Assembly (NCBI GenBank): GCA_025450575.1
Contig: JANWHE010000017.1
Span: 1 to 34,628 of the forward strand
Length of the DNA stretch: 34,628 bases
From: Candidatus Saccharimonadales bacterium
GTDB taxonomy: Bacteria; Patescibacteriota; Saccharimonadia; Saccharimonadales; UBA10212
Reading direction: 5' to 3'
Position numbers and translations under genes: made by a program. Below are positions 27,512 to 34,628 of the stretch, in pieces (the stretch's first letter is position 1; the number at the start of each line of letters is the position of its first letter). Under the pieces are notes generated by a model, which saw only the letters and a program-made list of their open reading frames with translations, was not told the DNA's origin and did not search any database.

Positions 27512-28873
27512 ATGAAAATCGGATTGGTCGGCTGGGGGCTGGAAACTAAAAGCGCCTATGATTTCTTCGGACCGGATAATGATTATCTGATTGTCAGCGA
27601 GCAGCCACAGGCCGACTTCCCAGCCCGGTCAGACAGGGTAAGGGTCCAGTTTATAGACCGGGAAAGGCCGCCGGGTCTGAGCGGTAACGTGGACGATTTA
27701 AGCTATATGGATGGCTTGGAAAACTGCGACAAAATCGTATATACCACTCCGGCGGCCAAGAATTTAGAGAAGAGATTCGGGCAGGACCGGCATTTTTGGG
27801 TCAAAGCTACGACCATTCAGCATATTTTCTTCGAAGAGGTTAAAACTAAGAATATCATCGGCGTGACCGGCACCAAAGGTAAGGGCACCACTTCTACTCT
27901 CGTCCATGAAATGCTAAAAGCCGCTGGAAAAAATACCTTCTTCGGCGGCAATATCGGCCGGCCGGTGCTGGATTTCCTCAGAGAGGTCCAGCCGGACGAC
28001 TGGGTAATTTTAGAACTATCTAACTTCCAGCTGTACAACCTGACCTACAGCCCGCACATCGCCGTCTGCCTGATGATCGCTCCCGAGCATCTGGACTGGC
28101 ATCCCGATATGCGGGATTACGTGGAAGCCAAAGCTAACTTGTTTAAGTTCCAAAAACCGGACGATATCGCCATTTACTTTGAGGACGATGAGCGCTCCAA
28201 GCATATCGCCGGCTATTCGCCGGGGCAAAAGATCCCATATTTTTATAAGCCCGGGGCGGTGGTAAGGGCTGACCGTAAGATTGTCATCGGCGAGGAAGAA
28301 ACCGAGATTATCAATCTATCGGATATCAAACTGCTAGGCGAGCACAACCTTCAGAATATCTGCGCGGCGCTGACGGCGGCCTGGCAGGTTTCTCAAAATA
28401 TCGAAGCTTTTAAGAAAGTGCTATCGGCTTTTTCCGGCTTAGAGCACCGGCTGGAGTTCGTGAGAAACCTGGACGGCGTCTTATATTACGACGATTCCTT
28501 CGGCACCAACCCAGACACCACGATAGTGGCGCTAAGAGCGATAATCGAGCCGGTAGTCCTGATCTTAGGAGGCCACGATAAAGGGCTGGACTATACGGAG
28601 CTGATGAAGGAGATTACCTCCCAAGAAAAGGTCCGCCACGTTATCACTATCGGCGAGACCGGCCCCAGATTGGCCGATATGTTGCGGGACAAGGGTTTTA
28701 ATTCCATCACCGAAGGCCTCCAAGCGATGCCCCAAATCGTGGCCGACGCCAGGACCCACGCCCAAGCCGGCGATGCCGTCCTGCTTTCCTGCGGGACCTC
28801 CAGCTTCGGCCTTTTTAAGGACTATAAAGACCGCGGCGACCAGTTCAAACAAGCTGTGCGAGAACTAGTTTAA
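27512..28873 (+). CDS. murD: UDP-N-acetylmuramoyl-L-alanine--D-glutamate ligase
   Basis: Adds D-glutamate to UDP-MurNAc-L-Ala in cytoplasmic peptidoglycan precursor synthesis, using ATP. Visible in 453 residues: N-terminal uracil-binding Rossmann part (KIGLVGWGLETKSAYDFF), ATP loop GTKGKGTTS (120-128), ELSNFQL (normally ELSSFQL), HLDWH, LLGEHNLQNICAAL, EHRLEFV, DDSFGTNPDT (normally NDSKATNP), GGHDKGLDY and C-terminal LLSCGTSSFGLFKDYKDRGDQF. The variants are at family-tolerant sites, but EC assignment within the Mur ligases rests on overall layout. Its 3' end overlaps murI, the D-glutamate supplier, by 29 bases, tail to tail. Confidence 0.9.
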   Translation: MKIGLVGWGLETKSAYDFFGPDNDYLIVSEQPQADFPARSDRVRVQFIDRERPPGLSGNVDDLSYMDGLENCDKIVYTTPAAKNLEKRFGQDRHFWVKATTIQHIFFEEVKTKNIIGVTGTKGKGTTSTLVHEMLKAAGKNTFFGGNIGRPVLDFLREVQPDDWVILELSNFQLYNLTYSPHIAVCLMIAPEHLDWHPDMRDYVEAKANLFKFQKPDDIAIYFEDDERSKHIAGYSPGQKIPYFYKPGAVVRADRKIVIGEEETEIINLSDIKLLGEHNLQNICAALTAAWQVSQNIEAFKKVLSAFSGLEHRLEFVRNLDGVLYYDDSFGTNPDTTIVALRAIIEPVVLILGGHDKGLDYTELMKEITSQEKVRHVITIGETGPRLADMLRDKGFNSITEGLQAMPQIVADARTHAQAGDAVLLSCGTSSFGLFKDYKDRGDQFKQAVRELV

Positions 28874-29501
28874 GCTGGGCTATGACCGGCGCTTCCGGCT
28901 GTATTACTTCCGCCCGTCCGGAGGCGACTTCGCGTATCAGCTCTTCAATCCAGTGGTAGTGCGTGCAGCCCAGAACGACTACGTCAGCTTTCTTTGATAT
29001 AACTTCTTCTATCCTATTTGCGACTTTTTCGCGTTCCACCCTGTTTCGTTCGATCATCAAGGCCCAATCAGAACAGTCCGGCTCTAGGACTTCCACGCCC
29101 TCGGCGTAATTCTCCTTGAGCCATCGATATCTTTTACTGGAAAGCGTGCGTGGCGTGGCGCAGACCGCGATTACGCCCGATTCGGTCTGCTGGGCGGCCG
29201 GTTTGACGGCCGGTTCCATCCCGATCATAGGGATGTCGAATTCCTGCCTCAGCCCTTTTATCAGATTAGTAGTTACCGTATTGCAGGCGACTACTATAGC
29301 CTGGCAGCCGTCATCGATGAATTCACGGAAAATCGGACGTACAAATTCATGAATCTGGGCGACGCTGCGGCTGCCGTAGGGCACATGGGCTTTGTCGTCC
29401 TTATAGATAATCTCTAAATCGGGTATCGCTTTTTGGATAGCGTTTATGACTGACTGGCCGCCGACGCCGCTGTCAAAGACGCCGATTTTAACTTTTGACA
29501 T
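28845..29501 (-). CDS. murI: Glutamate racemase
   Basis: Makes D-glutamate for the wall precursor built by MurD. Two catalytic Cys are visible: C73 in VACNTVTT and C179 in LGCTHYHW; also D10-S11 in GVFDSGVGGQSV and PYGSRS (41-46). At 218 residues it is shorter than the usual 255-270, lacking part of the C-terminal region. It overlaps the upstream folD by 14 bases on the same strand, and converges on murD with a 29-base overlap, so antisense transcripts may form. Confidence 0.93.
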   Translation of the reverse strand: MSKVKIGVFDSGVGGQSVINAIQKAIPDLEIIYKDDKAHVPYGSRSVAQIHEFVRPIFREFIDDGCQAIVVACNTVTTNLIKGLRQEFDIPMIGMEPAVKPAAQQTESGVIAVCATPRTLSSKRYRWLKENYAEGVEVLEPDCSDWALMIERNRVEREKVANRIEEVISKKADVVVLGCTHYHWIEELIREVASGRAEVIQPEAPVIAQLKLVLAQLV

Positions 29502-30291
29502 TAGAAGCGGCTCTGATGACGTTTTCGAAAAGCGCGCAGACTGTCAGCGGCCCGACGCCGCCTTTCCGGGGTGTGATGGTCAGATCCGAGCGCTCGTAGA
29601 CTTCCGGAGCTAAATCTCCGACGGTCTTGCCTTCTTCGCTGGCCACCCCGGCGTCTATGACCACGGCCCCGTTTTTAATCATATCCGGATACAGCAGCGC
29701 CGGGCTGCCGGTAGCCGTGATGATGATGTCAGCCTCTTGAGTATAGGATTTCAGATCAGGGATTTCCCGGTCGATGACCGTCACATTGTGTCCGGAATCC
29801 TTCAGGAGCTTTTCCAGTGGCGCTCCAACCAGCTTGCCGCGGCCGATCAGCAGTATCTTGCGGCCAGCCAAATCGACATTGTAGCCGCTGAGCAGCCACA
29901 TGATGGCCATCGGCGTCGCCGGCTCGAACCGGGATTTTTCACCTAACGCGTCGACGTCTTTCGAGGGATCGACCAGATTGACCACTTCGTGGGTCCGCTC
30001 CGGGTCCTCCAGCGGCAGCTGCACGATTACGCCATGTACCGAGCTGTCGGCACTTAACGTGTCGAGCAGTTTAGGGACTTCGGGCTGGCCGACCTTATGC
30101 AGAACCACCTCGACGCCGATGTCGCCGCCATACTTTTGTTTCAGACCTACGTAAGTATCGATTACCGGGTCGTCTTTGGTCTGGACAATAGCCAGCTGGG
30201 GGTAGATTTTAGAGGCCCGCAGCGCCCGGACCTGCCGGCCATGTCGTTCTTTGATGAAACCGGCCAACTCTTGGCCATTCAATAATTTCAT
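29488..30291 (-). CDS. folD: Methylenetetrahydrofolate dehydrogenase / methenyl-THF cyclohydrolase
   Basis: Bifunctional FolD: interconverts 5,10-methylene-THF, 5,10-methenyl-THF and 10-formyl-THF with NADP. Motifs: catalytic Lys K51 in YVGLK, VQLPLEDP, PSKDVDALGE, PATPMAIMWLL, NADP loop GRGKLVGAPLEKLL, and C-terminal PRKGGVGPLTVCAL (normally PVPGGVGPMT). I start it at 30291 (MKLLNGQEL, 267 residues), because the longer in-frame ATG at 30306 lies inside the 3' acceptor stem of tRNA-Lys. The AUG then follows the tRNA CCA by four bases, so tRNA and folD may share a transcript. Overlaps murI by 14 bases. Confidence 0.93.
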   Translation of the reverse strand: MKLLNGQELAGFIKERHGRQVRALRASKIYPQLAIVQTKDDPVIDTYVGLKQKYGGDIGVEVVLHKVGQPEVPKLLDTLSADSSVHGVIVQLPLEDPERTHEVVNLVDPSKDVDALGEKSRFEPATPMAIMWLLSGYNVDLAGRKILLIGRGKLVGAPLEKLLKDSGHNVTVIDREIPDLKSYTQEADIIITATGSPALLYPDMIKNGAVVIDAGVASEEGKTVGDLAPEVYERSDLTITPRKGGVGPLTVCALFENVIRAASNVKS

Positions 30292-30295
30292 AATT

Positions 30296-30372
30296 TGGAG
30301 GGCCATGTGGGACTCGAACCCACGACACGAGGCTTAAGAGGCCTCTGCTCTAACCAACTGAGCTAATGGCCC
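30296..30372 (-). tRNA. tRNA-Lys (anticodon CTT) with U73
   Basis: Acceptor GGGCCAT / ATGGCCC, D arm GCTC/GAGC, anticodon arm GAGGC-CTCTTAA-GCCTC (anticodon CTT), T arm GTGGG-TTCGAGT-CCCAC, encoded CCA (30298-30296). The discriminator is T, unusual for tRNA-Lys, which normally has A73. Promoter TTTACA-17-TAATAT lies just upstream. Its 3' end abuts folD. Confidence 0.93.
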
Positions 30373-30387
30373 GAAAAGGACTTAGGA

Positions 30388-30416
30388 ATATTATCACGCC
30401 ACCCCTGTTATGTAAA
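30388..30416 (-). promoter_or_regulatory. Promoter of tRNA-Lys (and probably folD)
   Basis: Minus strand TTTACA (30416-30411), 17-bp spacer, TAATAT (30393-30388), start near 30381. Confidence 0.55.
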
Positions 30417-30422
30417 CGGTGC

Positions 30423-30434
30423 TAAAATGGTCGA
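30423..30434 (+). promoter_or_regulatory. -10 box placed for a leaderless cyclo-ligase mRNA
   Basis: TGCTAAAAT (extended -10; TAAAAT 30423-30428) ends six bases before the ATG at 30435, with no Shine-Dalgarno. Confidence 0.5.
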
Positions 30435-30914
30435 ATGAGCCAGAATAAGGAATCTCTGCGAAAGCGTTATAAAGCTGCCCGCCTAAGCGTAGAGATGGGC
30501 TCTACTGATGAAAAGAGCCTGGAAATCTGCCGGAAAATCTTTAGGACCGTCGACTGGGGTGCGGTTGATTGGATGTGCTCCTATTCGCCCATCGAAAAAC
30601 TGAAAGAAGTAGATGTCCGGCCGCTGCATGACACCATACGCTATAAATTCCCAAAAATCGAAATCGTATTGTTGGGCCAGGATAAGAGGCAGTCCCCTCC
30701 AAAGAAGCGGTTCGATCTGATAATCGTCCCTTGCTTAGCATTTGATAAAGACAACTATCGGCTGGGTTGGGGCGGCGGTTTTTACGACCGGTTTTTGGCC
30801 CGACAGCCGCAAGCTGTAAAAATCGGCGCCGCCTACCAAGACAGCTTTGTAGCAAAAGGGCTGCCGCACGAACCGCAGGACATTCCGCTGGATATGATAA
30901 TTACTGAGCGCTGA
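30435..30914 (+). CDS. 5-formyltetrahydrofolate cyclo-ligase
   Basis: Converts 5-formyl-THF to 5,10-methenyl-THF with ATP, rescuing a folate storage form. In 159 residues: N-terminal KESLRKRYKAAR (ATP contact), mid-region YSPIEKLKEVDVRPL, and the strongly conserved substrate/Mg loop RLGWGGGFYDRFL (about 113-125), then GLPHEPQDIPLDMIITER. Shorter than the usual 180-200. It feeds the pool used by folD next door. Its 3' end overlaps the convergent histidine kinase by 14 bases. Confidence 0.9.
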   Translation: MSQNKESLRKRYKAARLSVEMGSTDEKSLEICRKIFRTVDWGAVDWMCSYSPIEKLKEVDVRPLHDTIRYKFPKIEIVLLGQDKRQSPPKKRFDLIIVPCLAFDKDNYRLGWGGGFYDRFLARQPQAVKIGAAYQDSFVAKGLPHEPQDIPLDMIITER

Positions 30915-32397
30915 GCTGTTCTTCGGTCTGAGCGACAGCCGGGGGGACATATGGCAGCTCGATAGTGAAAGAGGTGCCCTCGCCTAACTTGCTATCCGCC
31001 CGGATAGTGCCTTTCTGCTCCTCGATTATCAGTTTGACCATATAAAGCCCAATGCCGGTTCCTTCGTAGTTATAGACCAAGGTATCGCTGCCGCGGTGGA
31101 ACTTAGTGAAAAGTTTAGGAATTTCTTCGGGCTTGATGCCTATGCCGGTATCTTTGACCTGGATGGTCACTTTCTGGGCCGCGCTGGCGATAAGTTCCAC
31201 GGTACCCTGCTCCGGTGTGAATTTCAAAGCGTTATCCAGCAAGTTGCGCACGGCTTGGGCTATCAGGAACTGACTGCTCAGGAAACGGATTTCGCCGTTT
31301 TGGATCTCGGTCTTGAAAACGATGTTTTTCGACTTGGCCAGTTCTTCGTATTCCCGGCCCAGCCCGCCCAGCATCTCGTTAAGCGACGTCTCGGCCAGCA
31401 GGCCGCCGCCGGCCTTACCCGTCTCATAGTCGGTGATGGTTAAGATTTGTTCCGAGAAAAGATTCAGCCGCCGGGCGCTATCCTCTATGCCCTGAACCAT
31501 CCTCTTTAAAATCGGAGTCAGCTGCGAGCTGTCCAAAAAGGCGGCGTTGCTTTGGATGATAGTTAGCGGTGTGCGTAGGTTATGGGAGACGATTTTTATG
31601 AACTCGTCCTTCTGCACGTCCAGTTCTTTCAATTTAGTAATGTTGGACTTAAGAGCGCTAGCCATGTTGCTGATACTGACGGCCACAGCGCCGATCTCAT
31701 CGGTCCGCTGGTCGAACTTCGTGATATTGAAATTACCCTGCACTAAAGCTTCCGCCGCTTCGGCCAGCTGGTCCAAAGGCTCCAGAAAGAGGTATTTCAC
31801 GGAGGCATAAGTGGCGACGGCTATCAAAAACAGCCCTAAGAGCATCAGCGCCAGGATGGTCACTTCTTCGCGCTGTATATCCTTATTCACGGTCGCGCCG
31901 GATATCTGATATGCCACGGTATAGACATGCCGGCCATTGGCATCGAAGTAGGGCTGGATATCCCAGGTTATCTGGTGGGCCGAGTTGGTGACCACGGAAG
32001 GTTGATCACTGAGTATGCTTTGGGATGAAACGTCCAGCTGCTTACCGCTTAGGCTGAGCTGGGACAGGTCCTTAAGGTCGATCACCGCGACGTCAGATAT
32101 GTCGTTGTTCTGGTCAGCTAGCTTCCGCATTTGCTGTTTAACTAGCTGCGGGTCGGACCGATGGTTAAGGCCGAAAACGTCGCCAATCGGCTTAGTGGCC
32201 GCGATCGAAAAGCTTTTAGCCTCCCGGTTGAGGCTTTCGGTCAGTCCGGCTCGGGCGCCAGTCACTAAGATATAGGCTATCAAGCTGAGTACCACCACCA
32301 ATACAGAGGTGATAAGTAGAATGAATTTGGCGCGCAGTTTTAAACCCCGTCTATGCGGTTTGGACTGCGTCTGGTTCCGGTTTTGGCTGCCCACCAT
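30901..32397 (-). CDS. Histidine kinase with extracytoplasmic sensor and HAMP
   Basis: A 498-residue kinase: basic start, first helix about 25-47 (FILLITSVLVVVLSLIAYIL), extracytoplasmic sensor about 48-175, second helix about 178-202, HAMP about 203-255 (LFLEPLDQLAEAAEALVQGN), HisKA with phospho-His in IVSHNLRTPLTIIQSN at about 269, then HATPase boxes N RNLLDNALKFT, G1 DTGIGIKPEEI, F LFTKFHRGS, G2 EGTGIGLYMVKLI. No linked response regulator. ATG at 32397 is preceded by AT-rich sequence with -10-like TATAAT/TATAAG boxes on the same strand. Convergent with the cyclo-ligase. Confidence 0.93.
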   Translation of the reverse strand: MVGSQNRNQTQSKPHRRGLKLRAKFILLITSVLVVVLSLIAYILVTGARAGLTESLNREAKSFSIAATKPIGDVFGLNHRSDPQLVKQQMRKLADQNNDISDVAVIDLKDLSQLSLSGKQLDVSSQSILSDQPSVVTNSAHQITWDIQPYFDANGRHVYTVAYQISGATVNKDIQREEVTILALMLLGLFLIAVATYASVKYLFLEPLDQLAEAAEALVQGNFNITKFDQRTDEIGAVAVSISNMASALKSNITKLKELDVQKDEFIKIVSHNLRTPLTIIQSNAAFLDSSQLTPILKRMVQGIEDSARRLNLFSEQILTITDYETGKAGGGLLAETSLNEMLGGLGREYEELAKSKNIVFKTEIQNGEIRFLSSQFLIAQAVRNLLDNALKFTPEQGTVELIASAAQKVTIQVKDTGIGIKPEEIPKLFTKFHRGSDTLVYNYEGTGIGLYMVKLIIEEQKGTIRADSKLGEGTSFTIELPYVPPAVAQTEEQLSAQ

Positions 32398-32450
32398 ATT
32401 TTGTTTATTCGCCTTATAGTCTATTATATCTGTTTTTAGCCCAAGGGACC

Positions 32451-32462
32451 TATAATAAATCC
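32451..32462 (+). promoter_or_regulatory. -10 box placed for a leaderless CofE-like mRNA
   Basis: Consensus TATAAT (32451-32456) ends six bases before the ATG at 32463; no Shine-Dalgarno. The clearest of the leaderless-type starts in the window. Confidence 0.6.
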
Positions 32463-33221
32463 ATGATTATAACGCCTGTCCGCACGCCAAAGGTACTGCC
32501 TAACCAAAAATCCTTAGCCCAATTATTGGACGAGAATATAAAAAAACTGGAGGACGGCTCGATAATCGCCATAACCTCGAAGATAGTATCTTTATGCGAA
32601 GGCCGGGTAGTAGCTACCGACAAGACGGATAAAGACGAGCTGATGCGCGGTGAAGCCGAATTGTATTATCCGGCAGAGTCTAACCGCTATCACCACCACT
32701 TTACCATTGCCCGCGGGACGATCTTGGGCGCCAGCGGCATAGACGAATCCAACGGCGGTGGTTATTACGTACTACTGCCCGACGACGTTCAAAGCACCGC
32801 CAACACCGTGCGGCAGTATCTGAAAACGAAATTCGGCCTTAAAAATCTCGGAGTAATGATAACTGATAGCGCCTCAATACCGTTAAGGCTGGGAGCCGTG
32901 GGCGTCTGTCTGGCTTACAGCGGCTTTGAGTCAATAAAGGATTATCGCGGGACCCCGGATCTGTTCGGACGGGAGTTCAAGATAGAACGGGCTAACTTAG
33001 CAGAAGGCCTCGCTGCCGCGGCGGTACTGGCGATGGGCGAAGGCAACGAACAAACGCCGCTTTGCGTAATATCCGATTGCCCGCTGATAAGTTTCCGCGA
33101 GGAAGATCCTTCGGCGGAAGAATTAAGTTCGGTGTTCTTATCTCTAGACGAAGATCTTTTTGCCCCGTTCATAAATAATGGCCAGTGGCAAAAAGGCGAC
33201 CGCTTCAAAAACAATAATTAA
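32463..33221 (+). CDS. CofE-like (F420-0:gamma-glutamyl ligase family) protein
   Basis: A 252-residue member of the F420-0:L-glutamate ligase fold: IITPVRTPKVLPNQKSL, DGSIIAITSKIVSLCEGRVV (about 32-51), GASGIDESNGGGYYVLLPDD (typically ...GIDxSN) and a C-terminal VISDCPLISF. In F420 organisms CofE adds glutamates using GTP. No other F420 gene is here and Saccharibacteria are not known to make F420, so the true substrate is probably different (CofE-like proteins are widespread in this phylum; inference). A typical length for the archaeal type. Stands alone. Confidence 0.8.
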   Translation: MIITPVRTPKVLPNQKSLAQLLDENIKKLEDGSIIAITSKIVSLCEGRVVATDKTDKDELMRGEAELYYPAESNRYHHHFTIARGTILGASGIDESNGGGYYVLLPDDVQSTANTVRQYLKTKFGLKNLGVMITDSASIPLRLGAVGVCLAYSGFESIKDYRGTPDLFGREFKIERANLAEGLAAAAVLAMGEGNEQTPLCVISDCPLISFREEDPSAEELSSVFLSLDEDLFAPFINNGQWQKGDRFKNNN

Positions 33222-33303
33222 CATAGTGCAGCACACTGAACCAAGTTAGAACCATACTTTATTCATCGGTTACCGTATAACTAGTATTGATCCAGCGGGC
33301 GAT

Positions 33304-34503
33304 TTAGCAGATGCCTGGTCCACCTATATTAAAGTTAGTGGCAGCCGGTAATCCGAGGTAGTAGTTATTACTAGGTGTCTGATAAAAAGATGTAAAGGCC
33401 GACTTATCGGAAGAACTTATTAGGCTATAGTCGCTTACTCTAGCAGACGATGGTGATGTGCCGGATAAGCCATTACCCATCTGTACGCAAGTTGTTGTGT
33501 TAGATTGAATCTCAACCTCACCAAAAACTTGAACAGTGGTTATTAAATCAGCATTTGATCCCCAAAGACTCTCTGGAAAATATCCTATCTCGTTATTGTT
33601 GTAGTACACATACCAGTTGCTGTCGACTAAATTAATTTTAAAGTTCCCAATCCCCGAGGAACTAATTGCCTCTCCGGGTGTAGTACCAGAAACCTGAGTG
33701 AAGCCGCAGGTGTTTATTGAAGAAACATAACACTGGTCAGTCGTGCCTATCCACCGACTTATAAACAGATGTGCATTACTATCACCAAATTGCATAGGAT
33801 CCACTGTCCAGCCAACTTCAATATAGTTATAGCCGCTTTTAACCGTCGTCGCTAACTCAATGAGAGAATGGTCTTCTTTATTGGGGATAACAGGTACTGA
33901 TGGGTCAGCTTGGGTAAAGTTAACAGATGCACCTTTAGCGCCAGCTATGCTCTCTGAAGCTCCAGCATAATAAAAGTTGGTGCCATACTCGTTAATCGGG
34001 CTGTAATTCGCGATTGTGTAAGACGAGGATGCCGACTTAGGGGTTCCGGCTGAAGATGGGCTCGAGGCTAATGGCTCTTTTTGCGCAGGCGTACCGGTTG
34101 GGGCCAAGATAGATTTATTCGATGAGCCCGTTGCAGTAGAAGGTTTAGGTGCTGTCTGCTTTTGAATGGCCAAATTGGCCGGCGTCGAGGACTTTCCAGC
34201 TAAAATCGAGTGTTTAGTTGTTAATTTCATGGCCACACCTAGCACCGCTACGGCTACTACTAAGATAGTCAGACTAACCAACCATATTTCATGACTTTTC
34301 CAACTAAATCTGCCCTTCGAGTTTTCGGTGCTTGCCATCAGCTCTTTTTTAGTGTCCACGGGTCCGACAGGGGGATAGGCCTCATAGGAGCTTAACTGTT
34401 TCTGAGCTTGGTCAAAGTTTGTAGACCAATGAGAGTCCGGAGCAATTATCCTTGGGGAATTTTCCGGACTTGCTTCCGTCGAGAACTCTTTATCTGGAGG
34501 CAT
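33304..34503 (-). CDS. Membrane-anchored neprosin-like (DUF239) putative glutamic peptidase
   Basis: A 399-residue protein: cytoplasmic N-terminus about 1-70, membrane helix about 73-92 (IWLVSLTILVVAVAVLGVAM), Ser/Thr/Pro/Lys linker about 95-165, then an outer domain to the C-terminus. That domain matches plant neprosin (DUF239, MEROPS G3): GAKGASVNFTQ (188-198), YIEVGWTVDPMQFGDSNAHL (227-246), QCYVSSINTCGF (257-268), NWYVYYNNNEIGYFPESLWG (296-315) and VQVFGEVEI (324-332). The two Glu at E229 and E329 are the likely counterparts of the neprosin catalytic Glu pair. Lower GC than neighbours. Promoter-like TGATAAACT about 30 bases upstream. Confidence 0.7.
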   Translation of the reverse strand: MPPDKEFSTEASPENSPRIIAPDSHWSTNFDQAQKQLSSYEAYPPVGPVDTKKELMASTENSKGRFSWKSHEIWLVSLTILVVAVAVLGVAMKLTTKHSILAGKSSTPANLAIQKQTAPKPSTATGSSNKSILAPTGTPAQKEPLASSPSSAGTPKSASSSYTIANYSPINEYGTNFYYAGASESIAGAKGASVNFTQADPSVPVIPNKEDHSLIELATTVKSGYNYIEVGWTVDPMQFGDSNAHLFISRWIGTTDQCYVSSINTCGFTQVSGTTPGEAISSSGIGNFKINLVDSNWYVYYNNNEIGYFPESLWGSNADLITTVQVFGEVEIQSNTTTCVQMGNGLSGTSPSSARVSDYSLISSSDKSAFTSFYQTPSNNYYLGLPAATNFNIGGPGIC

Positions 34504-34628
34504 AGGTTTTTCTGTTTTTTTGTTCTACGTTCAGTTTATCACGGGTAGTAAGAAAGTCTTTTAAAAGAAGCTAACAAATATGGTGCGAATCTCGTCTGGT
34601 CTTTGCGAGGAGTTATAAATTCAAAAAA

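Noticed and set aside
30292-30306. Longer folD start at 30306
   Set aside because: Those 15 bases are the tRNA-Lys acceptor stem and CCA; the ATG at 30291 begins the conserved MKLLNGQEL start of FolD.
32463-33221. Evidence for cofactor F420 synthesis
   Set aside because: The CofE-like gene is alone; no cofC, cofD, cofG or cofH or F420-dependent enzyme is visible, so the pathway is not supported.

Overview
The window looks like a chromosomal segment of an environmental Candidatus Saccharibacteria (TM7; Patescibacteria/CPR). The evidence is the gene content: short single-helix surface proteins with pilin-like N-termini, an LPXTG protein, a DUF348/G5 cell-wall lytic protein, a half-size MFS protein, a CofE-like protein and a minimal metabolic set. 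TGA is used as a stop, so the code is standard. Base composition is near 50% GC, except for one clearly GC-richer island around 18.4-19.7 kb. The taxonomic call is inference from gene content, not from a marker alignment.

Layout. 1-2.3 kb: a DedA membrane protein, then the tmRNA gene (promoter, RNA, terminator) and a pilin-like surface protein. 2.3-7.9 kb: a Crp/Fnr regulator; a minus-strand ArsR-SRPBCC-SRPBCC group followed by a GNAT and two VOC proteins; a DEAD-box-type helicase whose leader ends in a terminator-like hairpin directly against the AUG; two small ORFs and a MarR regulator. 8.0-17.3 kb: a long minus-strand run (pgk, tpiA, a proline-rich membrane protein, pcrA-type helicase, Rpf-like wall enzyme, half-MFS, rsmA, two exported small proteins). 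17.3-20.8 kb: tRNA-Glu, an LPXTG surface protein, an inverted-repeat-flanked GC-rich island carrying one exported protein, then about 1.2 kb without genes. That stretch contains two candidate noncoding RNAs on the minus strand, one about 140 nt and one about 700 nt, each with its own promoter and terminator. 20.8-34.6 kb: a small protein, a 7TM histidine kinase, a nitroreductase/ThiF-like/PaaK-like trio, a stand-alone receiver, murD, murI, folD, tRNA-Lys, 5-formyl-THF cyclo-ligase, a HAMP histidine kinase, a CofE-like protein and a secreted neprosin-like (DUF239) putative glutamic peptidase.

How it works together. Core functions are glycolysis (pgk, tpiA), peptidoglycan precursors (murD, murI), one-carbon metabolism (folD and the cyclo-ligase), ribosome rescue and maturation (tmRNA, rsmA) and signalling (two kinases, one receiver). 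Several first genes of transcription units have a TANNNT -10 box ending 6-8 nt before the AUG, which suggests leaderless mRNAs, whereas internal genes carry good Shine-Dalgarno sequences. The MarR gene overlaps a 22-bp operator-like palindrome, and a near-identical perfect copy lies 3.8 kb away at the pcrA stop codon.

The observations most worth follow-up are the 700-nt structured RNA, the neprosin-like peptidase, the helicase attenuator, the paired MarR palindromes and the inverted-repeat island.
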